A stretch of 64,000 nucleotides of DNA from Bacteroidales bacterium (GCA_013376985.1 JACABB010000024.1:1-64000); one strand, 5' to 3'; numbered from the stretch's first letter, positions 29,699 to 40,200 are shown. The notes: generated by a model from the letters alone, not told the origin. Numbers and translations are program-made.

Positions 29699-30145
29699 AT
29701 GAGTTGGGTTAGAATATGGATACACCTAGTTTTTTCCACAAAAAATAGAGAACCCTACCTAAATTCTTTATTAATCAGAGATCAACTCTTTCAACACATC
29801 AAAAATAATGCTGAAAAGAAAGGAATATGGTTGGATTGTGTTAATGGCTATCAAGAACATGTCCATTGCCTAATTTCATTAGGGAAAGATCAAACAATAA
29901 GTAATGTTGCTCAACTGATTAAGGGTGAATCATCGTACTGGATAAATCAGCAAAAACTAATACCTTATAAGTTTGCTTGGCAAGATGATTACTGGGCAGT
30001 TGGAGTCAGCGAAAGCCATTTAGATTCAGTCAGAAATTATATCAATACCCAGTATGAGCATCACCGAATGAAACCATTTGCCGAGGAAATAGATGAGTTT
30101 ATGAGAAAATATGGTTGGGAACTAGTAAAAGCATCTAAGAAATGA
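29699..30145 (+). mobile_element. tnpA: IS200-like Y1 (HUH) transposase, REP-associated
   Basis: 148 residues. Single-strand DNA endonuclease of the Y1/HUH class. HUH motif H54-V55-H56 (QEHVHCLI), nucleophile Y114 in NYINTQYEHHR with the Gln four residues on (the YxxxQ of IS200/IS605 TnpA), N-terminal WIHLVFSTKNREPYL. No tnpB. It lies between moaC and the MOSC-MogA gene, surrounded by about nine REP-like palindromes in 850 bp, which suggests a REP-associated tyrosine transposase (RAYT) rather than a simple IS200 copy. Confidence 0.88.
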
Positions 30146-30328
30146 GGCTAAAGCCATATAGTAGTTTTTTACACCCGTTGGCTAAAGCCAACGGGAATTA
30201 AAGTTAGGGTTCCATAGCCCAGTTTGGTGTTTTCAATTTCCGTTGGCTAAAGCCAACGGAAAAAGATGAGAATGAATTTAGGGCTTTAGCCCCCATTTGC
30301 TTCACAAAATGCGGCTAAAGCCAACGGG
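30146..30328. repeat. Cluster of REP-like palindromes, two alternating classes
   Basis: Class A, CCGTTGGCTwwAGCCAACGG: 30174-30195 (extended to CCCG..CGGG), 30237-30262 (extended by TTT/AAA) and a half copy at 30311-30328. Class B, GGGCTwwAGCCC: 30281-30292 exact, 30207-30220 degenerate, and a short GGCTAAAGCC at 30146-30155 starting right behind the transposase stop. Each copy is a near-perfect hairpin with a 2-nt loop. The rest of this gene-free gap to 30499 holds only the elements listed next. Confidence 0.85.
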
Positions 30329-30408
30329 AATTGAATAAGAGTAAAGAATGTCGTCAAATTTAACTAACAGAGTTATTAGATTGAGATTTTTTTAGTGATA
30401 AAATTATT

Positions 30409-30470
30409 ACCGTCAACTTTAGATGACGGTTAAAAAAACAAACCATAATCATTATCAAGGGCTTTAGCCC
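30409..30470. repeat. Diverged palindrome plus last class B REP
   Basis: 30409-30430 pairs ACCGTCA with TGACGGT around a loop that keeps the CTTTAG core; 30459-30470 is an exact GGGCTTTAGCCC, 29 nt before the next gene. Confidence 0.7.
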
Positions 30471-30499
30471 AATTGTATCAATTAAGATAAAACGAAATC

Positions 30500-31441
30500 A
30501 TGTTAGAAGAACAAAAGGTCAAAATACTATCAGTAAACATCTCTGAGAAAAAGGGTACAGTAAAAGTACCCGTTAAAAATATCAAAATAAATGAGCTTGG
30601 CGTTTTAGGCGATGCTCACGCTGGTGAATGGCATCGTCAGGTTAGCTTATTAGGATTGGAGAGCATTGATCGGTTTAGATCAACAACTAAACGTGAGATT
30701 AACTTTGGCGACTTTGCCGAGAATATTACCACTCAGGGTATAGAACTGGTTAACACAAAACCGGGCGACCTATTTATTGGAAACGGTGTTGAACTTGAGG
30801 TTACCCAAATAGGTAAATCGTGCCATGGCGATGGTTGTGCAATATACCGCGAAGTCGGCAATTGTGTTATGCCCAAGGAGGGCATATTTTGTAGAGTTTT
30901 AAAAAATGGAAATCTGAAAGCGGGCGATGAGCTAACCTTTTACCCAAAAATCTACAAAGTACAGGTTTTAACCCTTAGCGACAGGGTAAGTCATGGTGTG
31001 TATGAGGATAAAAGTGGCCCAGAAGTAATTAGCATGATCAAAGAATTTTTCGACAGCATTAATTGGCAGTGCACCATTGATTATGGGGTAATCCCAGATG
31101 ATGAAAATATGCTAAGAGTCCATCTCGAAAAAGCAAAAGATTTAAACTACGATTTGCTTATTACAACAGGTGGAACAGGAATTGGTCCAAGGGATATCAC
31201 CCCAGATATAGTAAAACAGGTAATGGATAAAGAAATTCCCGGTATCATGGAGATAATAAGAATGAAATATGGTGCCGAAAAACCAAATGCTCTGCTAAGC
31301 CGGGGTGTTGCCGGGTTAATGGGAAACACATTTGTTTACACCCTCCCCGGCAGCGTTAAAGCTGTAAAAGAGTACATGAGCGAGATTGTTAAAACTCAGA
31401 AGCACCTCTTTTTAATGAGAATGGGAATTGATAGCCATTAA
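30500..31441 (+). CDS. MOSC domain fused to MogA/MoaB-type molybdopterin adenylyltransferase
   Basis: 313 residues. Residues 1-150 are a MOSC domain (NELGVLGDAHAGEWHRQVSLL, FAENITTQGIEL, C-rich KSCHGDGCAIYREVGNCVMP), the beta-barrel found in molybdenum-cofactor sulfurases. Residues about 155-313 are MogA-like (VLTLSDRVSHGVYEDKSGP, TTGGTGIGPRDITPD, SRGVAGLMGNTFVYTLPGS), which adenylates molybdopterin for MoeA. The fusion links cofactor adenylation to a handling step on one chain. Co-oriented with moeA-moaA-moaC but separated by the transposon insertion. Confidence 0.88.
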   Translation: MLEEQKVKILSVNISEKKGTVKVPVKNIKINELGVLGDAHAGEWHRQVSLLGLESIDRFRSTTKREINFGDFAENITTQGIELVNTKPGDLFIGNGVELEVTQIGKSCHGDGCAIYREVGNCVMPKEGIFCRVLKNGNLKAGDELTFYPKIYKVQVLTLSDRVSHGVYEDKSGPEVISMIKEFFDSINWQCTIDYGVIPDDENMLRVHLEKAKDLNYDLLITTGGTGIGPRDITPDIVKQVMDKEIPGIMEIIRMKYGAEKPNALLSRGVAGLMGNTFVYTLPGSVKAVKEYMSEIVKTQKHLFLMRMGIDSH

Positions 31442-31444
31442 GAA

Positions 31445-31625
31445 GTTTGGAGTATTTCGAGTTTCGAGTACTTAAAGTTAACAACTCTAACTCTAGACAC
31501 TCTAGACACTCGAAGTACTCTAGGCACTCGAAGTACTTTAGGCACTCTAGGCACTCGAAGCACTCTAGGCACTCTAGGCACTCTAGGCACTCTAAACTCT
31601 AAATACTTTAGCCACTTTTAACTTT
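31445..31625. repeat. Degenerate 9-10-nt array (CTCTAGGCA / CTCGAAGTA)
   Basis: About twenty near-repeats of ACTCTAGGC, ACTCGAAGT, ACTTTAGGC fill the gap before the WYL regulator, ending in ACTTTTAACTTTTCAC of the 7-nt class. The start of the array carries the GTACTTAAA words of 26957-27025. Confidence 0.75.
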
Positions 31626-31632
31626 TCACCCA

Positions 31633-32586
31633 ATGAATCGTTTCGATAGAGTTTCGGCAATACTTATTCTGCTTCAAACAAAGAGGTGGGTTACTGCCAA
31701 TGAAATATCGGAGCGATTTGATGTTAGCAAAAGAACCATTTACAGGGATCTTCAAACACTCCAGGAAGCAGGCATTCCAATTGGTGCCGAGGCAGGGAAA
31801 GGATATTTTATAGTTGAAGGTTTTCATCTACCCCCTGTAATGTTTACCCCCGATGAGGCTAGTTCCCTCATACTCGCAGGTAAACTAATCGAAAAGATGG
31901 CCGATCAATCAATCGGTAAAGGGTACAATTCTGCCCTTGAAAAAATTCGTGCTATACTTCCTGAAAAAGAGAAGACTTACTTAGAAAAACTTGATAAGGG
32001 AATAGAGGTTTTTTATAGTTCCTCCTTAATTTCACCCGATTTAGCGGGTAACATTCTTTCCGAAATTCAGCGTGCTCTCGCAAATAAACTAGTTGTTTCT
32101 ATCGATTACCATTCGCTACATAAAGACGAAACCATTACAAATCGTAATATTGAGCCTATAGTCCTGTGTTTTTACAGCATGCACTGGCATTTGATAGCCT
32201 ATTGTAGGCTACGTGGTGAATTTCGTGATTTTAGAGTCGATAGAATTAAAAAGATAGCCTTAACAAACGAAATCGCTCCAAAAAGGGAGATCCAAAACGC
32301 CCAACAATTCTTCAGCACCCTCGATGAAAAGGCCGATTTAAAAGAAATCATTCTAAAAATTGATAAGAAAACCTCCGCACACCTTTCAAACTCCAAATAC
32401 TACTACGGCTTTATATCCGAAACTGAATTTGAGGATTACAACGAGTTATACCTTATCTCCTCCGATCTGGATTATACAGCCCGCTGGCTTCTATCCCTAC
32501 CCGAAGGATTAGAAATTATCTCGCCCGATGAGTTAAAAACAAAATTCATCGCTCTAATAAAATCTCTCAAAAATCGATTTCTTTAA
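31633..32586 (+). CDS. YafY-type HTH-WYL transcriptional regulator
   Basis: 317 residues. N-terminal winged helix (residues 1-60: FDRVSAILILLQTKRWVTANEISERFDVSKRTIYRDLQTL), a middle linker helix and a C-terminal WYL domain (about 140-215, with SIDYHSLHKDETITNRNIEPIVLCF, HLIAYCRLRGEFRDFRVDRI) followed by WCX. Such proteins bind DNA and sense ligands, often nucleic acid, through WYL; some control defence genes. Target not evident here; the neighbour DUF3795 gene is a possible one. Confidence 0.88.
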   Translation: MNRFDRVSAILILLQTKRWVTANEISERFDVSKRTIYRDLQTLQEAGIPIGAEAGKGYFIVEGFHLPPVMFTPDEASSLILAGKLIEKMADQSIGKGYNSALEKIRAILPEKEKTYLEKLDKGIEVFYSSSLISPDLAGNILSEIQRALANKLVVSIDYHSLHKDETITNRNIEPIVLCFYSMHWHLIAYCRLRGEFRDFRVDRIKKIALTNEIAPKREIQNAQQFFSTLDEKADLKEIILKIDKKTSAHLSNSKYYYGFISETEFEDYNELYLISSDLDYTARWLLSLPEGLEIISPDELKTKFIALIKSLKNRFL

Positions 32587-32680
32587 AACCTACTGACATA
32601 GGGTTGTCACTTCCATTTATTAAATTTGCCCAAAGAAATTCAAATTAGAATAAAAATTAACAGTTTATATCCAATGCCAT

Positions 32681-32743
32681 CTTCTATCTTCGGACTTCCG
32701 TCTTCCGTCTTCGGTCTTCTGACTTCGGACTTCCGACTTCTTA
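32681..32743. repeat. 7-nt-phased array CTTCnnn x9
   Basis: Nine consecutive heptamers of the form CTTC(CGT/GGA/TGA/CGA/TAT/GGT/TTA), exactly in phase over 63 nt, ending 29 nt before the DUF3795 ATG. Confidence 0.9.
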
Positions 32744-32772
32744 CCCTCAAACACCCATAAAAAACCAAACAT

Positions 32773-33123
32773 ATGAAAGAAATTGTAGCCGACACAAAAC
32801 AAATTGCTTACTGCGGTCTATACTGTGGTTCTTGTAATAAATACCTTAAAGGCTCATGCCCCGGATGCGCTGGTAACGACAAAGCAACATGGTGCAAAAT
32901 TCGTTCCTGCAATATGGAACATGGCTATGCCAGCTGCGCCGATTGCAAAGAATTCGCCAACCCAATGGACTGCAAAAAATTCAACAATTTTGTATCCAAA
33001 ATCTTTGCATTTATCTTTAAATCCGACAGAGCCGCCTGTATTAACATGATTAAAACCAATGGGTACGAAAGTTTTGCAAACTATATGGCCGAAAACAAAC
33101 TTCAAAGTGTTAAGAGGAAATAG
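32773..33123 (+). CDS. DUF3795 cysteine-rich protein
   Basis: 116 residues with 12 cysteines, most in the first 65: AYCGLYCGSCNKYLKGSCPGCAG, WCKIRSCNMEHGYASCADC, MDCKKF. This is the DUF3795 pattern, presumed to bind zinc or another metal. No signal peptide. Function unknown. It follows the WYL regulator in the same direction after a 186-nt gap that contains a heptamer array. Confidence 0.82.
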   Translation: MKEIVADTKQIAYCGLYCGSCNKYLKGSCPGCAGNDKATWCKIRSCNMEHGYASCADCKEFANPMDCKKFNNFVSKIFAFIFKSDRAACINMIKTNGYESFANYMAENKLQSVKRK

Positions 33124-33595
33124 GTTGCTTCTATCTAACCTAAACTTGCAATAATTTATATTCAATCTCTTTCCATTATAAAAGAGGATGCTTCAAAAAT
33201 TACAGGCATCCTCTTTTCTTTTACAATTATCTCCAAATTTTTAAATTGAATGCTGCTTATTGGAAATTTACAACAGATCTATAACCACCATATTAGGAAA
33301 TCAGTCTGAAAATAATTAAAGTAAAAATCACCTAAGAATTAATTCATTAAACACATATCCAAACCAAAAAGTCCTATAATATAACAAAAGATACTCACAC
33401 TTACAAAATGTTTAAAAACACTGAATATTCATGCAATAGATTAACAATTTTATATAATTTTAATATTGGCTTTATTTTTGATGTAAAAAATTTAATAGAC
33501 ACATACTAAAGCAATCGTTTTACCGTTTCGGATAAGGAAAAACATCAAACTAAAAAAGGCCATTAAATTCCGATTTAAAGACACATAAACCTAAA
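33124..33595. other. 472-bp gene-free gap before the Rhs locus
   Basis: Contains the terminator at 33181-33217 and a TATTTTTG (33473-33480) that could be the -7 element for the Rhs genes, without a clear TTTG upstream. AT-rich, no open frame of note. Confidence 0.5.
33181..33217 (+). terminator. Terminator, GAGGATG family
   Basis: Arms AAAGAGGATGC and GCATCCTCTTT pair perfectly over 11 bp with a 14-nt loop and a T run. Loop and stem resemble the hairpin at 78-115. Confidence 0.85.
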
Positions 33596-36500
33596 ATGAG
33601 CAATATTCTTAAAACTGACATTATGAGCGGATTTAAACTATCTTTAATGACTTTTTCAATATCTCTGGCATTATGTACTAACCTTCACGCACAAGAGAAG
33701 AATTTTATCCCCAATTTTATCCCGCCCTCTCCTACCGCCTACGAGCTAGGCCGGTATGGGCAAATACCAGTAGGTATGTTTACAGGAACACCAAACATTA
33801 ATATTCCTCTGTACGAATATAAGACCAAAAATCTATCCGTTCCCATTTCGCTGAACTACAATTCTAATGGAATTAAGGTAGATCAAATAGAAACCAATGT
33901 TGGTTTGGGATGGAGCCTAAATGCTGGTGGAGTGATTTCAAGAATCATCAGAGATAAACCTGATGAAAAATATTTAGCCTACTACCCTGAAAGTCAGATA
34001 TCCAACATGCAAGACCCCGTAACTACTAATTATTTCTGGGAGGTTGGACAGGGCTTAACTGATATAGAGCCGGATCTGTTCATGTTCAACTTCATGGGTC
34101 ATTCCGGTAAATTCGTATTTGATAAGGATAAAAATATAGTATTGATGCCCTATCAGGATCTTCTAATTAAACCATACGTGGACGATAACCATAAAGGTTA
34201 CTTGATCACAACCTCCGATGGTGTAAAGTACTACTTCTGGGATATTGAAAGAACTACGAGTTATGTGGAGGGGGGTGGTCATTCTGAGAACAGAAACGAG
34301 GAGTCTGCTTGGTATCTTTCCAAAATTGTGCATCCGTTGGGTGACGAGGTCTACTTCACCTATGGAGGGCAGGGTTATACTTACACCACAGGACTCTCCC
34401 AAACATATAAGGTTTATCCATCATTAGGTGATGCTTGTACCAAAAACCATCCCATGCCGCTCCTCACTACCTTTACCAATAATACCACAATAACGGGACG
34501 AAAACTTGATGGTATTTCTAGTAACAACCCTTTCAACGGGGAAGTTATTATTACATCAGGAGAGACAAATCCGGGTATACCCGGCTATAATCTAATCAGT
34601 AATATCTCAGTGAAAAACAAAGATTATGTTGAAATTGAAAAGTTTGACTTTCAATATCTTACCACAACTAATAAAAGAAAATTTCTTCAAAAAATCACTT
34701 ACAAGGATCAAGATAAGACCTACCAATTCCAGTACGATAACCCAGAGGATCTACCCGAAAGACTTGCTTACAGTCAAGACCACTGGGGCTATTTCAATGG
34801 GAAACAGAACACTATGTTTGTCCCAAAGCTTAGCGATGATGCAACCTTCATGTACCTTGATGGGGCTAATAAGGAACCCGATGGGGCATATTCTGTGAAG
34901 GGACTTCTAACACAGGTCACTTACCCCACCAAAGGGTACACACAACTTACCTACGAACCCAATAGCTACTATGGTGGTAAGGTGATCAATGGGCAACCCA
35001 TATCGGTAACCCTTAATGCCAGCCAAGGCTTACATGGTTACAACAATGTTACCCAAACTTTCACCTCAACTCATAATCAGAGAGTTTACATATCGACAGG
35101 GGTTAGCTTTAACCAAGGGTGTAACGATACTACGCATACTCCTACCATTGATATTTCAATAAGAGAGAACTCCTCTAACACAATTGTACCACTAAAAATT
35201 ATTTCTGCAAGTTTACAGGAAATGGACTGGTCAGGACAATACACCCCCTCCGACAATGGTATGATCTGCTTTGCCGATTTGGGCATAGGCGATTACACCT
35301 TCAACCTCACGGCCTACTCCTGCTCCGTGGGTAGTTCAACACTTATCTATCGTGACCAAGTACCCCAATCGGTTATGGGTATTACTGAAACAGGAGGACA
35401 GCGAGTAAAGCGGGTGGTCGCACACGATCCTGTTAATAACCAAGATAATACGACACGGTACTACTATGGCTCAATGGATAACCTAAATCAACCAATTGCG
35501 GATGACGGTGCTAAGGCATTCTACTTGTCTAGTAACTATGAGACTGAAGCATGCGATCAGAGTAGTACTCTCACTTTCATCAGACCAATTCTGGTTCTGA
35601 GTTCCAGTAGCCTTACCTCTTTGTTCAACACTGGGAATAATAACATATACTATCAATATGTCACGCTAAGCCAGGGCGGTGATAATTTTGAAAACGGGGG
35701 TGAGCAACACGAGTTCATCCTACATCGCGATTCGCCTGGTTACCAGAAATGGGGGAAAGATATTAGTGGTGCCCCATGGACTAATTTTGGTTGGGATAAC
35801 GGGTTGGAGAAGCAGGTCAAAGTGTTCCGCAAGGATGGTTCTGACTTTAAAGTAATTCAGGAGACCACAAACCATTTTATACCAGATATGAGGAAATACC
35901 GTGAGGTAATAGGGTATTCGGTCAGAAAAAACTTCGAACCCATGTTGAACTGTATTTATCCTAGTTATACCTGCACCTCTGAGGATGTTATTAAGCCTAA
36001 CCTAGGTACATACCCAGGTTGTGACGCTCTTCATGAACATAATTTTTTTGAAGGTAAGTGTATAGCTCCAGGTAATATTTACGCAACCAGATACATTCCT
36101 AACCCCTGCTATGGACTAGCCAGCAATACACACATTGTGCTACAAATCCAATGTATCGACAACCTAGACATCATGGAGTACAAAAACCTCTCCTATTGGA
36201 GTTACTTGGATAGCACTGTTAACAAGCAGTTCGATGCAAACGGTGCAAACCCTGTAACCAATATCACTCGTTACTACTACGATAACCCATCACATATCCA
36301 ACTTACACGTACAGAGACTACTGGTAGCGATGGTAAAACAATTGTAACTAAAACTCATTACCCCGATGATGACCTAACCAGCCTAGGATTTACCACAACA
36401 CAAAATCAGCTGATTAAACGGTTGGGTGGTGGAAAAAACGGCCTACACCGCATTGCAGAGCCTGTTCAAACCGAGCAGTTGATTGATGGTAATATAACAT

Positions 36501-37054
36501 CCACTCAACGAACCCTTTATAAGGATTGGATTCAAAACGGCGATACCCTAATCCTCCCTGAAATAATTCAGACCTCAACACGTGGAAGCAGCTTAGAAAA
36601 CCGTGCCAGATATGGTCGATACGATGAACATGGAAATCCACTTGAGGTATTAAAGGAAAACGATGTTGTTAGCTCATACTACTGGGGCTATGGAAACCGT
36701 TACCCCGTGGCTAAGGTCGATAATATCTCCTATAATATTCTTGCAACAGCCATACAAAACTCGCTGCCAGCAGGCTTCACCTCCTTGGACGGACTTCTCA
36801 GTGCGATTATCACAACAGGAGCATCGGATTCACGATGGGCTCTATTCAACAAAAACTTAAGAGCCAACTCCACTCTCAGCGGCAGGATGATAACCACCTA
36901 CACCTATAGCCCAATGATAGGTATCACCTCACAAACCGATCCAAACGGAATAATCACTTACTATGAGTACGATAGCAACGGAAGGCTCTACCAGATTAAG
37001 GATCACGAGGGTAACATCCTAAAAAGATACGATTACAACTACTCTCATCAATAA
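33596..37054 (+). CDS. Secreted YD/RHS-repeat protein, first component of the Rhs locus
   Basis: 1152 residues. Signal peptide (LSLMTFSISLALCTNLHAQ); the Met at residue 10 (33623) is an equally likely start. The N-terminal third (PSPTAYELGRYGQIPVGMFTGTPNINIPLYEY, VGLGWSLNAGGVISRIIRDKPDE) is the module that opens many Bacteroidota Rhs/SpvB-like surface proteins. YD-type repeats appear near the end (YYEYDSNGRLYQIKDHEGNILKRYDY). There is no core or toxin tip, so this is probably the shell partner of the next gene, 188 nt downstream, not itself a toxin. Confidence 0.8.
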   Translation: MSNILKTDIMSGFKLSLMTFSISLALCTNLHAQEKNFIPNFIPPSPTAYELGRYGQIPVGMFTGTPNINIPLYEYKTKNLSVPISLNYNSNGIKVDQIETNVGLGWSLNAGGVISRIIRDKPDEKYLAYYPESQISNMQDPVTTNYFWEVGQGLTDIEPDLFMFNFMGHSGKFVFDKDKNIVLMPYQDLLIKPYVDDNHKGYLITTSDGVKYYFWDIERTTSYVEGGGHSENRNEESAWYLSKIVHPLGDEVYFTYGGQGYTYTTGLSQTYKVYPSLGDACTKNHPMPLLTTFTNNTTITGRKLDGISSNNPFNGEVIITSGETNPGIPGYNLISNISVKNKDYVEIEKFDFQYLTTTNKRKFLQKITYKDQDKTYQFQYDNPEDLPERLAYSQDHWGYFNGKQNTMFVPKLSDDATFMYLDGANKEPDGAYSVKGLLTQVTYPTKGYTQLTYEPNSYYGGKVINGQPISVTLNASQGLHGYNNVTQTFTSTHNQRVYISTGVSFNQGCNDTTHTPTIDISIRENSSNTIVPLKIISASLQEMDWSGQYTPSDNGMICFADLGIGDYTFNLTAYSCSVGSSTLIYRDQVPQSVMGITETGGQRVKRVVAHDPVNNQDNTTRYYYGSMDNLNQPIADDGAKAFYLSSNYETEACDQSSTLTFIRPILVLSSSSLTSLFNTGNNNIYYQYVTLSQGGDNFENGGEQHEFILHRDSPGYQKWGKDISGAPWTNFGWDNGLEKQVKVFRKDGSDFKVIQETTNHFIPDMRKYREVIGYSVRKNFEPMLNCIYPSYTCTSEDVIKPNLGTYPGCDALHEHNFFEGKCIAPGNIYATRYIPNPCYGLASNTHIVLQIQCIDNLDIMEYKNLSYWSYLDSTVNKQFDANGANPVTNITRYYYDNPSHIQLTRTETTGSDGKTIVTKTHYPDDDLTSLGFTTTQNQLIKRLGGGKNGLHRIAEPVQTEQLIDGNITSTQRTLYKDWIQNGDTLILPEIIQTSTRGSSLENRARYGRYDEHGNPLEVLKENDVVSSYYWGYGNRYPVAKVDNISYNILATAIQNSLPAGFTSLDGLLSAIITTGASDSRWALFNKNLRANSTLSGRMITTYTYSPMIGITSQTDPNGIITYYEYDSNGRLYQIKDHEGNILKRYDYNYSHQ

Positions 37055-37114
37055 AATGGTAGGCATAAAATCAAAATAGATGTAAATAAAATCGTATAAC
37101 ACAGTAAAATATGA

Positions 37115-37167
37115 AACACCCATGTAATGCAGATTGCACAGATACCAATGAACAAAATATGGGTGTT
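37115..37167. other. Inverted repeat between the two Rhs genes
   Basis: AACACCCAT (37115-37123) and ATGGGTGTT (37159-37167) pair perfectly across a 35-nt loop in the 188-nt gap. No T run, so it is not an evident terminator. Confidence 0.5.
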
Positions 37168-37242
37168 CCATCCGCACAGCGGGGAATGTTAAAATCGATT
37201 TTGTAACATACTAATAATTAACTAATTAAATATTTTATACGG

Positions 37243-40200
37243 ATGAAACTAAAATATATATCACTCGCAATACTTCTAATAGCAATCCTAGTAATTCCGC
37301 TATCGCTCAAAACCCACTCACACCCGCTAGCAAAAAAATCGCATTTTGCGATATCTTCAATTAACAAAACAACGGGTAAGAATGATGCCTATTCCCTCCC
37401 CTGCTATGTTACTGGCATATCAGCCTCCGAGATAAGCTTTGGCGCACAGAATCCCTCCTCCCAATCGGTGGACGTTTATACAGAGAACGGCTGTATTAAC
37501 TGGCAGTATACTGTGAACGACTCTTGGATTCATGCTACCAAAAGCGGATCAACGCTTACCATTACCGTTGATTCAAATACGGGTACGCAAAGACCTGGCT
37601 CCATAACATTCATTGGAGACGGAAGTAACACCATACTAACCGTGAACCAGCAAAACGGATGCTCAATACCCTACGTTGGTTCTATTAGCGGTAGTACAAC
37701 TGTTTGCAAAGGGAGCAACGGGATTAGCTACTCCGTTGTCCCAGTAGCTGGGGCAAATGGCTATATTTGGACTCTACCCACAGGTGCTACCATCGCCTCG
37801 GGATCGGGAACAAGTAGTATCACCGTTAACTATTCATCTTCAGCAGAATCGGGGAGTATTCATGTATACGCGTATAGCAATTGCGGGAATGGCCCTCAAT
37901 CTAACCTTCTTATTGCGGTAAACGATGTTCCCTCAACCCCAGAAGCTATAAGCGGAACATCCCCCGTGTGCAATGGTACAAGCGGAAACTACAGCATCGC
38001 TAATGTAACTGGGGCAACCAGCTACAATTGGAGTGTAACAGGGGGCTCAGTTACCTCCTCGCAGGGTACAAGCGCAACAATTGCCTTTACCTCTGCTGGA
38101 ACTTCCACCATATCAGTAACAGCGGGGAATAGTTGTGGTAATAGTTCAGCCAGCACTCGCTCCATAACCGTAAATGCGCTACCAACCCCTACCATCAGCG
38201 GATCTGCTAGCGTATGCACTGGAAGTGCTGGTAATACATATACAACCCAAACAGGGATGACAGCCTACAATTGGACAGTGACAGGCGGAACTGTAACCGC
38301 TGGGGGTACTGCCACTAGCAATTCAGTTACTATTTCCTGGGGAGCTGCCGGAACAGGTCATGTTAAGGTAAACTATACCAACACAAATGGTTGCACAGCC
38401 GCAGCTCAAACGGATATGAGTGTTACCATCAACCCGCTACCAGCTCCTACCATCAGCGGCCCAGCTAACGTTTGCTCAGGTAGTACGGGCAACATCTATA
38501 CAACCCAAACAGGGATGACAGCCTATAGCTGGACAGTGACAGGCGGAACTATAACCGCCGGGGGAACAAATACTAGCAGTTCGGTTACTGTTACATGGGG
38601 CGCAGCTGGAACGGGACACGTTAAGGTGAACTACACCAATGCCAACGGTTGCACAGCCGCAGCCCAAACGGATATAAGCGTAATTATCAACGCCCTACCA
38701 ACTCCTACAATCAGCGGCTCTGCTAGCACCTGCACTGGCAGTACTGGCAATATCTACACAACACAAGTTGGAATGACAAACTACTCATGGACTGTAATCG
38801 GGGGAACCATAACCGCCGGCGGTACTTCCACCAGCACCTCTGTAACAGTAACATGGGGTGCCACAGGAACAGGCCATGTAAAGGTAAACTACACCAATGC
38901 AAGCGGCTGTACTGCCCCATCTCAGGTTGATAAAAGTGTAACAATTAACGCATTACCAACCCCTACCATCAGCGGGCCTACTAGCGCATGTGTAGGCAGC
39001 ACGGGCAATACATACACAACCCAAACCGGGATGACAGCCTACAGCTGGACTTTAACCGGCGGAGCCATTACCGCAGGGGGAACAACCACCAGTAGTTCGG
39101 TTACGGTAACGTGGGGCGCAGCTGGAACAGGGCACGTTAAGGTGAACTACACCAACACCAACGGTTGTACTGCCGCAGCCCAAACGGATATGAGCGTTAC
39201 AATTAACAGCGCGCCAGCCATTGCAACCAACGGTCAACCCCAAAGCGTTCAGGTAGCCGAGGGGGGTACAGCCGCCTTTAGCGTAACCACAACGGGTACG
39301 GGCATCACCTACAAATGGCAGGTTTACACGGTTAACTCTGGAATTTGGGCAGATATTGCCAACGCAACAGGGAGTAGCTACACCTTCACCACCACCTATT
39401 CTCAGAATGGAAACCAGTACCACTGTGTGGTAAGCGGAACATGCACACCAAGCGTTACCTCAAGCAGCGCAACCCTAACCGTGAATAGCAACCCGAATAA
39501 GGTTAGCATAATCTACATACCACTAATCAAGGATTATGCGTACAACTTTGTTCAGGAGATTCAACCACAGGTAAAATTACAATCCAGTAGGCTCGACAGC
39601 CTGCTGCAAGGGAAAATCGCCACCCTGAAAGTTGGGGATGTAAACCAATCCATCAGCTACTTCGATGGGCTTGGAAGACCATTACAAACACTCGGCTACC
39701 GTGCCAGCCCATCCGGGAACGATATAATCCAACCCATTGCCTACGATAACATGGGCCGTGAGAAGCTAAAATACCTCCCCTACTCAGGCGGATACGATGG
39801 TAAATTCAAACCCAATGCGTTGGGTAGCAGCGGGAGCTATAGCACCAGCGACCATCTTAGCTTCTACCAGAACACCACCCAAACAGATTTACCCACCGCT
39901 GAACCAAACCCCTATTCCGATGCGGTATTTGAGCCTTCGCCCCTTAACCGTGTGCTCGAGCAGGGCGCACCGGGCTCCACATGGCAACCCACCAACCAAA
40001 CTGGCTCAAGCAACGGGCATACACAGCGAATGGTTTACTGCGCAAACGGGCAGTACGAGGTGCTACAGCTAACATCCGATACAACTGGATTACTGACCAA
40101 CAGCACAGGCGAGCTCTCAGGTAGCCTTCGCTGCTACCCTGCCAATCAGCTCTACAAAACTATAGTGAAGAGCGAAAACTGGCAAGCTACAGACGGCAGC

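Noticed and set aside
29699..30145. Complete IS605 element
   Set aside because: No tnpB/IscB reading frame adjoins the Y1 transposase, and the flanks are multiple REP-like hairpins rather than single left and right ends.
39052..39423. Antisense and alternate-frame products in the PKD repeat region
   Set aside because: They only mirror the 258-bp repeats in other frames.
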